NCBI GenBank assembly: GCA_045541975.1
Contig: JAZQKB010000037.1
Location: forward strand, 184,665 to 248,664
Reading direction: 5' to 3'
DNA length: 64,000 nt
From: SIG452 sp045541975
Lineage (GTDB): Bacteria > Bacillota > Clostridia > UMGS1840
Shown here: one piece after another, positions 58,382-64,000 of the stretch
How positions within the stretch are numbered: position 1 is the first letter of the stretch
How the letters are laid out: each line of letters opens with the position of its first letter
The notes under the pieces: generated by a model
What the model was told of the DNA's origin: nothing
The model's database searches: none
Seen by the model: only the letters and a program-made list of their open reading frames with translations
Translations under genes and position numbers: made by a program

Positions 58382-58924
58382 ATGACCACTGCAAATATGA
58401 TTACCATTGCCAGAATTCTTCTGGTTCCTGTTTATGTGTTTTTTGCGTCGGGAGTTCTCGGAATGAATACAGATATAATTGCCGCTGCAATCTTTTTGTT
58501 GATTTCGCTGACTGATTTTTTAGATGGCTACATTGCCAGAAAATATAACCAAATTACTGATTTTGGAAAATTTCTGGACCCGTTGGCCGATAAAATTTTG
58601 GTGATTTCTGCCTTTGTCATTTTTGTGGCACAAGGCAGACTGAATCCTGTGGTAACAATTGCAGTAATTACCAGAGAATTTTTAGTTACATCAATCCGTT
58701 TAGTAGCAGCCGGAAAAGGCACGGTTATCGCAGCCAGTATGAGTGGAAAGTTAAAAACCGTGACTCAAATCATTTGTGTGATGGCAATTTTATTGGAAGA
58801 TGTAATTTCTATGGTTTATCCCCTTCCCTATGGAGAGATTTTTAGTTGGGTAATGCTTATCTTTACCATATACTCAGGGGTAGAATATCTTGTTTTAAAT
58901 AGAAAACTCATTTCTTTAAAATAA
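58382..58924 (+). CDS. pgsA: CDP-diacylglycerol-glycerol-3-phosphate 3-phosphatidyltransferase
   Basis: A 180-residue membrane enzyme making phosphatidylglycerol phosphate. The CDP-alcohol transferase motif (D-G-A-R-G-D-D) is complete in DFLDGYIARKYNQITDFGKF and LDPLADK. Five or six hydrophobic helices are visible, starting with ITIARILLVPVYVFFASGV. The only ribosome site in reach is separated from the ATG by a small hairpin. It lies 64 bases after hprK and 14 before tmcAL. A paralogue is found at 62117. Confidence 0.92.
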   Translation: MTTANMITIARILLVPVYVFFASGVLGMNTDIIAAAIFLLISLTDFLDGYIARKYNQITDFGKFLDPLADKILVISAFVIFVAQGRLNPVVTIAVITREFLVTSIRLVAAGKGTVIAASMSGKLKTVTQIICVMAILLEDVISMVYPLPYGEIFSWVMLIFTIYSGVEYLVLNRKLISLK

Positions 58925-58938
58925 CGGAGGACACCTTT

Positions 58939-60006
58939 TTGAAAACCGTTGGTATTATTTCGGAATACAATCCGTTTCATAACGGACACCGCTACCATAT
59001 CCAGGAAACAAAGAACAGACTGGATGCTGATTGTGTGGTTGCTATGATGAGTGGTAATTTCACCCAACGGGGAGAAATTGCTTTATTTGATATGTATTCC
59101 CGTGCTGAGGTTGCAATCAGAAACGGTGTTGATTTGGTGCTCGAAATTCCGCCACAGTTTGTGTTGAACTCGGCGGAATTTTATGCATATTACGGAGTTT
59201 ATTTATTAAATCAGCTTGGCGTGATTCAATATCTTTCCTTTGGATCTGAATGCGGTAACTTAGAGGAATTGTATCAGTGTGAAAAACCGGATGCAACTCT
59301 CATAAAAAAGCAGATGAAAACAGGCATTCAATATGGGAAAGCTATTTCTGATTCTTTGCTTCAACAGAAACCAAATAATATTTTAGGAATTGAATATCTT
59401 CGAGCACTCAAAAAGATACACTCAGATATCGTTCCATTTACCATCAAACGAAATGCAGTGGAACACAATGCGAAACAACCCTTAGATTCATTTGCATCCG
59501 CTTCCTGGATACGAAAACAACTACGTACCGGTAATGATGTTGCAGAGTTCCTTCCCCAATTACCGGAGTCGGTTCCTGCATTTGAAGAGGCACTCTTCCC
59601 GCTTTTAAGATATCGCTTGATTATGGGGCAAGAAGAAGACTTATCGCATATCAATAATATTAGTGAGGGCCTTCAAAACCGGATTCTTAAAAATCGCAAT
59701 GCAACCTCATTTTCAGACTTAATAGAAAGAATCAAATGTAAACGTTATCCTGAAACAAGAATCCGAAGATCGCTTTATTCTATGCTTTTAAATCTGGAGA
59801 AAAGTAATTGTTCTCCCACTTACACACGTGTTTTAGCGTTTAATGATAAAGGACAGAAAATCCTGCGAGAAATCCGAAAAAAGTCGCAAATCCCTGTTTT
59901 TAGCAGAATAACCAAAAACGATATTGATGCACATCCTCAGTTGCAAAAAGAGTTGTTTTGCAATGAGGTCTATCAGTTGACAAAAAAATTAAGTTATGAG
60001 GGGTAA
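58939..60006 (+). CDS. tmcAL: tRNA(Met) cytidine acetate ligase family protein
   Basis: A 355-residue nucleotidyltransferase-like protein. N-terminal GIISEYNPFHNGHRYHI is the HIGH-type ATP site, followed by MMSGNFTQRGEIA and SRAEVAIRNGVDLVLEIP. B. subtilis TmcAL uses acetate and ATP to make N4-acetylcytidine at the wobble base of elongator tRNA(Met). Translation begins at TTG with GGAGG at proper spacing and no better ATG. It overlaps the longest possible dgt frame; with the dgt start at 60011 the two are 4 bases apart. Confidence 0.9.
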   Translation: MKTVGIISEYNPFHNGHRYHIQETKNRLDADCVVAMMSGNFTQRGEIALFDMYSRAEVAIRNGVDLVLEIPPQFVLNSAEFYAYYGVYLLNQLGVIQYLSFGSECGNLEELYQCEKPDATLIKKQMKTGIQYGKAISDSLLQQKPNNILGIEYLRALKKIHSDIVPFTIKRNAVEHNAKQPLDSFASASWIRKQLRTGNDVAEFLPQLPESVPAFEEALFPLLRYRLIMGQEEDLSHINNISEGLQNRILKNRNATSFSDLIERIKCKRYPETRIRRSLYSMLLNLEKSNCSPTYTRVLAFNDKGQKILREIRKKSQIPVFSRITKNDIDAHPQLQKELFCNEVYQLTKKLSYEG

Positions 60007-60010
60007 GATG

Positions 60011-60979
60011 ATGAATCTGTCTTTAAATATTCGTAAAATGACTGAAGAAAACGAAAAGAAAATGATGAGTCCTTATGCTTGTTTAAGCTCCGAGTCGCAA
60101 GGACGGTTTGAGCCACTGGAAGAGGATAGCATCCGAACCTGTTTTCAAAGAGACCGTGACCGTGTGATTCACAGCAAAGAATTTCGGCGGTTGAAACATA
60201 AAACGCAAGTATTTTCCAGCTTTGAATATAACGACCATATCCGTACCCGACTTACGCATACTTTGGAAGTAAGCCAGGTTGCAAGAACCATTGCGAAAGC
60301 TTTGCGATTAAATGAAGATTTAACAGAAGCAATTGCGCTGGGACACGATATTGGTCACTGTGCTTTTTCTCATGCCGGAGAAACAGTTTTAAATGAAATT
60401 TTCTCTGGCTTTTCCCACAATAAACACAGCGCATATCTGGCTAAAAAAATGAATTTATCCAAAGAAGTGGCTGACGGTATTTTAAAACACAGCAATATTG
60501 AAACCGGTGAAGAAGCATGCACATTGGAAGGCAGAATCGTAAAATATGCCGATAAGTTTGCATATTTAAATTCAGATTTGGATGACGGTATTCGTCTTGG
60601 CTTAATTACAGAAGATGATATTCCCTCCTCTATTCGTAAGACTTTAGGCAAAACATCGAATGCCAGACTGGATACAATGATCCGGGATATGATTGTGACC
60701 AGTCAGGGAAAAAACGAAATTAAAATGTCGGAAGAAATTGACGAAAACTTCAAAATGCTTCGTCAGTTTATGTTTGAACGTCTTTATTTTAACGAAAAAG
60801 TGACCAAAAAAGATGAAACAGTTAAAAAAATATTTCATCATATTTATGAGGAAGAACGAAAAGCTAAAAAAACAGATGAAGAAATTTTGGAATTTATGGC
60901 AGGAATGACGGACTCTTATGCTGTGAAGTACTTTCTAAATTCATACAACATTAACGTGCAGTTTTTAGAAGTTTTGTAA
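60011..60979 (+). CDS. dgt: Deoxyguanosinetriphosphate triphosphohydrolase-like HD protein
   Basis: About 322 residues with the dGTPase pattern: DRDRVIHSKEFRRLKHKTQV, then the HD metal site RLTHTLEVSQVARTIAKAL and ALGHDIGHCAFSHAGE, and YADKFAYLNSDLDD for the last ligand. It removes triphosphate from dNTPs, or acts as a related HD phosphohydrolase. ATGs at 60008 and 60011 are possible; the second is 7 bases from GAGGGG. In many Firmicutes dgt precedes dnaG and rpoD, which are not found here. Confidence 0.9.
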   Translation: MNLSLNIRKMTEENEKKMMSPYACLSSESQGRFEPLEEDSIRTCFQRDRDRVIHSKEFRRLKHKTQVFSSFEYNDHIRTRLTHTLEVSQVARTIAKALRLNEDLTEAIALGHDIGHCAFSHAGETVLNEIFSGFSHNKHSAYLAKKMNLSKEVADGILKHSNIETGEEACTLEGRIVKYADKFAYLNSDLDDGIRLGLITEDDIPSSIRKTLGKTSNARLDTMIRDMIVTSQGKNEIKMSEEIDENFKMLRQFMFERLYFNEKVTKKDETVKKIFHHIYEEERKAKKTDEEILEFMAGMTDSYAVKYFLNSYNINVQFLEVL

Positions 60980-61047
60980 GGAAACGGAGTCTCTATTCAA
61001 ACAAACCAGAAAAAAGCACATTTTTTTGAAAAAAATGTAAAAAAGTG

Positions 61048-61076
61048 TTGATTTTTCTAAATGAATTGTGTATAAT
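61048..61076 (+). promoter_or_regulatory. Sigma-A promoter of the second phosphofructokinase gene
   Basis: TTGATT (61048-61053), a 17-base spacer and perfect TATAAT (61071-61076), 44 bases before the ATG. Confidence 0.82.
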
Positions 61077-61120
61077 AGACTGGTGTATGAAAATGTAAAC
61101 AGACAGCGAGGAAAAAAATT

Positions 61121-62092
61121 ATGGCGAAAGAAATTAACACAATCGGAGTATTGACCAGCGGCGGTGATGCGCCCGGAATGAATGCTGCTCTTCGTGCAGT
61201 TGTAAGAGCAGGATTGCATTATGGAAAACGTATGGTTGGTATTTTCAACGGATATAAAGGTCTCATTGAAAATGATATGAGAGAACTGACCTACCGTGAT
61301 GTTTCTGGTATTATTAACCGTGGCGGAACTGTTTTAAAAACCGCAAGATGTAAAGAATTTTTAACTTCTGAAGGCGTTTCTAAAGCTGCAGAAAATGCAA
61401 GAAACTTTGGGATTGATGCTTTAGTCATATTAGGTGGTGACGGCAGTTTCCGTGGTGCATTATCATTATCTCAGCACGGATTTCCCGTAATCGGTATCCC
61501 CTGCACCATCGATAATGATATTGGTTGTTCGGACTATACTATCGGGTTCGACACCGCATTGAATACTGCATGTGATGCAATTGATAAAATCCGTGATACC
61601 TGTTTTTCTCACGATCGTTGTAGCGTTGTTGAAGTAATGGGCAGACATTCCGGTTATCTGGCGGTTAATGTTGCTGTTGCAACCGGCGCTGAAGTATGCT
61701 TGATTCCTGAAAAAAGATTTGATTTAGAAGATATCGTTGACAAAATTAAAGAAACCACCGAAAAAGGAAAAACACATTTTATTGTTGTTGTAGCTGAAGG
61801 TGTTGGCGGTATTGAGTTCATCGCAGAAAATGTTGAAAAACAAACCGGCGTTGAAACCAGACCTTCCCATTTGGGTTATATCCAGAGAGGCGGTGCCCCT
61901 ACGGTAAAAGACAGAGTTATTGCCTCTAAGATGGGATTAAAGGCTGTTCAGCTTCTTTTAGATGGTGTTACCAACAGAGTTGTGATTTATAAAAATGCAC
62001 ACATTATTGATGACGATATTACAACAGCTTTAACCATTAAGAAAGATTTTGACAATGATTTAGCCGAATTGGTTGATATTCTTACCTATTAA
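61121..62092 (+). CDS. pfkA: ATP-dependent 6-phosphofructokinase, classical short form
   Basis: A 323-residue PfkA of the usual bacterial length. GVLTSGGDAPGMNAALRAVV begins the donor site, ILGGDGSFRGA has the glycine typical of ATP users, and IPCTIDNDIGCSDYTIGFDT follows; position 124 is Cys in place of the common Gly. Glycolytic F6P phosphorylation is the expected role, so this is probably the main enzyme and the 361-residue paralogue at 14528 a specialised one. It has its own promoter and is followed 24 bases later by a CDP-alcohol transferase. Confidence 0.93.
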   Translation: MAKEINTIGVLTSGGDAPGMNAALRAVVRAGLHYGKRMVGIFNGYKGLIENDMRELTYRDVSGIINRGGTVLKTARCKEFLTSEGVSKAAENARNFGIDALVILGGDGSFRGALSLSQHGFPVIGIPCTIDNDIGCSDYTIGFDTALNTACDAIDKIRDTCFSHDRCSVVEVMGRHSGYLAVNVAVATGAEVCLIPEKRFDLEDIVDKIKETTEKGKTHFIVVVAEGVGGIEFIAENVEKQTGVETRPSHLGYIQRGGAPTVKDRVIASKMGLKAVQLLLDGVTNRVVIYKNAHIIDDDITTALTIKKDFDNDLAELVDILTY

Positions 62093-62116
62093 TTACCGTA
62101 AAGCAGGTGAATTCGC

Positions 62117-62671
62117 ATGGTGCGCAAGCTACCGAATATTTTAACAATGCTTAGACTTCTCATGGCGTTAGCATTCGTTCCAGTATTCTTTTATGAATTA
62201 CATAACGGTTATAGTGGCACATGGTCACTTGTGCTGTATACAGTTGCTTCCTTTACCGATATTCTGGATGGCTTTCTTGCAAGAAAGTTATCCGCAATCA
62301 GCAATTTTGGGAAAATCGTTGATCCGCTTGCCGATAAATTACTGCAGTTTTTAGTTGCATTGTGTATTGCATTTGTGGAACCGTTGTTTGTGATTATTCC
62401 TGTGTTCCTGTTTGTCAGAGAAATTCTGATGTTGGTTGGCGTTGTGATTTTATATCACGAAAAAACTGTTCTTGGTGCAAATATATACGGAAAAATTGCT
62501 TCTTTTGTATACTTCCTGCTGTTTTTCGTATTACTAGGATTCCGGCAGCATTTATCTTTTTCGGTAAAAGTAGTTTTTATTGTTGCGTTCTTGATTGCAT
62601 CCGGACTTGCCTTTGTGCAATATATTAAAGTATATTTTCAGAATAAGAAACACGCTGCATGCGAGAAATAA
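62117..62671 (+). CDS. Second CDP-alcohol phosphatidyltransferase
   Basis: A 184-residue membrane protein with the same full motif as PgsA (TDILDGFLARKLSAISNFGK, then VDPLADKLLQ) but otherwise divergent from the 58382 gene. It starts VRKLPNILTMLRLLMALAFV and has about five helices. It may make phosphatidylglycerol phosphate, or use another alcohol acceptor (the family also includes phosphatidylinositol and cardiolipin synthases). AGGTGA precedes the ATG. A strong bidirectional terminator begins at its stop. Confidence 0.82.
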   Translation: MVRKLPNILTMLRLLMALAFVPVFFYELHNGYSGTWSLVLYTVASFTDILDGFLARKLSAISNFGKIVDPLADKLLQFLVALCIAFVEPLFVIIPVFLFVREILMLVGVVILYHEKTVLGANIYGKIASFVYFLLFFVLLGFRQHLSFSVKVVFIVAFLIASGLAFVQYIKVYFQNKKHAACEK

Positions 62672-62703
62672 AAAAAGAGCACTTTTACAAGTGCTCTTTT
62701 TTT
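62671..62703. terminator. Bidirectional terminator between the CDP-alcohol transferase and galM
   Basis: AAAAAAGAGCACTT pairs perfectly with AAGTGCTCTTTTTT around TTAC; it serves both convergent genes. Confidence 0.93.
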
Positions 62704-62711
62704 ATTCCTTT

Positions 62712-63755
62712 TTATTTTGTTTTAAAACAGTAAGATGTTTTAGAATAAAATTCTTCGCCCGCTTTCAATAAACAAGACGGAAAACCAGGCTTATTCGGGG
62801 TGTCAGGAGAATACTGAGTTTCCAGACAGAATCCTGTGCGACGGGTAATCGGAAGCTTATCTTTCCCCATGAAAGTGCCATCTAAGAAATTCCCAACATA
62901 AAGCTGAACAGCAGGCATATCAGTGGAAACAGTCATTGTAATACCGCTTTTTGCGTCATAAATTTCGCAAACATTTTCTTTATAGACTTTTGCTTCTCCA
63001 AGAATCAGATTGTGGTCATAACCTCCACCATTTTTTAAATCAACATCATCTGCTTCAATATCCTGACCAATGGTTTTTGCGGTTCTGAAATCAAATGGAG
63101 TGTTAGCAACTGAACGAATTTCACCGGTAGGAATTAAATCCGCAGCGGTGGGAGTGTAAAAATCTGCGTTGATTTTCATCAGATGATCTGTAATTGGACC
63201 TGCGCTATAGCCGGATAAATTGAAATATGCGTGATTCGTAGGATTGAAATAAGTATCTTTGTCAGTAGTTGCACGGTATTCAATGTCCAGAGAATTGTTG
63301 TCCGTAATCGTGTAAGTAACGGCTAAACGAATTGTACCGGGATAGTTTTCTGTGCCATCTTCATCCACAATGGATAAGGTAACACTGTTATCTGTTACAG
63401 AATCAATATTCCAGATTCTTCTGGAATATCCGATATTTCCGCCGTGTAAGTGATTGATACCGTTATCATTCAAAGCCAGTTGATAATCAACGCCGTTGAC
63501 ATTAATTTTACCTTTGCCGATACGGTTACCGTAACGGCCGATTAATGCACCGTGGCTGGCACCGTCTAAACGGTATTCTTCCACCGTATTATGTCCTAAA
63601 ATCACATCGCGAAAATCTCCGTTTTGATCCGGAACTTTCAAGGAATGGATAATTCCGCCAAAGGTAATGATTTCAGCGGAGCATCCATTTTTGTTGGTAA
63701 TTTCAGTTACAATAATGTCAACGCCGTTGTAATTGTCAAATTTTTTTTGATTCAT
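62712..63755 (-). CDS. galM: Aldose 1-epimerase (galactose mutarotase)
   Basis: A 347-residue mutarotase. GRYGNRIGKGKINVNG, NHLHGGNIGYSRRIW (first catalytic His), FNPTNHAYFNLSG (second His), GGYDHNLIL and the final TGFCLETQYSPDTPNKP with the catalytic Glu are all present. It interconverts alpha and beta anomers of galactose or glucose. AAAGGAG precedes the ATG. It lies 12 bases after the membrane protein gene at the window edge, so they share a transcript. Confidence 0.95.
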   Translation of the reverse strand: MNQKKFDNYNGVDIIVTEITNKNGCSAEIITFGGIIHSLKVPDQNGDFRDVILGHNTVEEYRLDGASHGALIGRYGNRIGKGKINVNGVDYQLALNDNGINHLHGGNIGYSRRIWNIDSVTDNSVTLSIVDEDGTENYPGTIRLAVTYTITDNNSLDIEYRATTDKDTYFNPTNHAYFNLSGYSAGPITDHLMKINADFYTPTAADLIPTGEIRSVANTPFDFRTAKTIGQDIEADDVDLKNGGGYDHNLILGEAKVYKENVCEIYDAKSGITMTVSTDMPAVQLYVGNFLDGTFMGKDKLPITRRTGFCLETQYSPDTPNKPGFPSCLLKAGEEFYSKTSYCFKTK

Positions 63756-63767
63756 CGTTTTTCTCCT

Positions 63768-64000
63768 TTATATTTCACTGTTTTCTTCAATTTGTGCTTG
63801 TTCCTGTGCAGGAATCAACATATGCTTTTCGATCGTGGGGTAAATAGAAAAAACCACTAAAAATCCGCAGAAAATATATGTAATCAAGATTAAAAGTGCA
63901 ATTCCGATAAAGGGTTTGAAGAAAGAAAAATAAGAAATTGCGCTGACTAAAACCAGTACAAATAAATTCAAAGGTAATTTTGCCAGTGCAAAAATAAATG
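63768..64000 (-). CDS. Membrane protein of unknown function (3' part only)
   Basis: The last 76 codons of a gene whose frame stays open to the right window edge (FIFALAKLPLN continues into LFVLVLVSAISYFSFF). Two hydrophobic helices are visible, separated by a short turn with KPFIG, followed by an acidic tail rich in Glu and Gln (PAQEQAQIEENSE). A TTG at 63971 could start a shorter protein, but no ribosome site precedes it. I do not recognise a family. It lies directly before galM. Confidence 0.55.
   Translation of the reverse strand, partial: FIFALAKLPLNLFVLVLVSAISYFSFFKPFIGIALLILITYIFCGFLVVFSIYPTIEKHMLIPAQEQAQIEENSEI

Noticed and set aside
1..64000. CRISPR arrays, prophage or insertion sequences
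   Set aside because: No regularly spaced direct repeats, integrase, transposase or phage structural genes were found.

Overview
The window looks like chromosomal DNA of a low-GC, strictly anaerobic member of the Clostridia (Firmicutes). Supporting signs are Gram-positive PolC, HPr kinase, Mini-RNase III, Rex, a CIRCE heat-shock operator, the [FeFe]-hydrogenase maturases HydE/F/G, AT-rich intergenic DNA, strong Shine-Dalgarno sites and consensus sigma-A promoters with 17-bp spacers. A gut or plant-polymer niche is inferred from the rhamnose/propanediol microcompartment. I see no rRNA or tRNA gene, CRISPR array, prophage or insertion sequence. Genes are cut at both ends: an aldehyde dehydrogenase on the left and a membrane protein on the right.

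Region 1 (1-8.6 kb, + strand) is the downstream part of a bacterial microcompartment (BMC) operon. It encodes a PduP-like CoA-acylating aldehyde dehydrogenase (partial), a zinc-type alcohol dehydrogenase with an N-terminal encapsulation helix, four hexameric shell proteins (one with a long charged tail and an AT-hook-like RGRP motif), PduL, an EutN-type vertex pentamer, a PduS-like flavin/Fe-S reductase and a PduT-like Fe-S trimer. A DeoR regulator and rhamnulokinase follow. The set fits a rhamnose/fucose microcompartment: deoxyhexose to lactaldehyde to 1,2-propanediol to propionaldehyde, then propanol and propionate. The signature enzymes (aldolase, diol dehydratase) would lie upstream, so its exact type is not visible here.

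Region 2 (8.6-14.3 kb, - strand) is a tex-mrnC-(sensor-like)-ttcA-like-DUF3343-cysteine desulfurase operon for RNA handling and sulfur (or selenium) trafficking. Region 3 (14.5-31.9 kb, + strand) carries central metabolism and information genes: phosphofructokinase, an MFS transporter, an aldo/keto reductase, CCA transferase, dCMP deaminase, Pgi, an orphan P-loop ATPase, an aconitase-isocitrate dehydrogenase-Rex operon, PolC, a methylase and TatD. Region 4 (32-43 kb, mostly - strand) holds a 1265-residue secreted repeat protein, a MITE-like inverted repeat, a DUF896/DUF1653/AlkD cluster, and an operon from a coiled-coil membrane protein through ApbE, TrxB and an amidohydrolase to MetG.

Region 5 (43-57 kb) starts with CIRCE-controlled htpG and a YitT protein on the + strand. 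On the - strand follow a cassette of peptidoglycan-binding and SpoIID-like proteins, a polysaccharide deacetylase, hydG-hydF-hydE, a split transketolase and a secreted GH26-like hydrolase. Region 6 (57-64 kb) has hprK-pgsA-tmcAL-dgt, a second phosphofructokinase with a second CDP-alcohol transferase, and convergent galM.

The most unusual signals are an intrinsic terminator directly in front of the hydG ribosome site, preceded by mutually exclusive stems; the CxCx3CxC linker on the encapsulated alcohol dehydrogenase; the AT-hook-like tail on a shell protein; the mosaic divergence of two duplicated shell genes; and a candidate Rex operator in front of the aconitase-IDH-rex operon.
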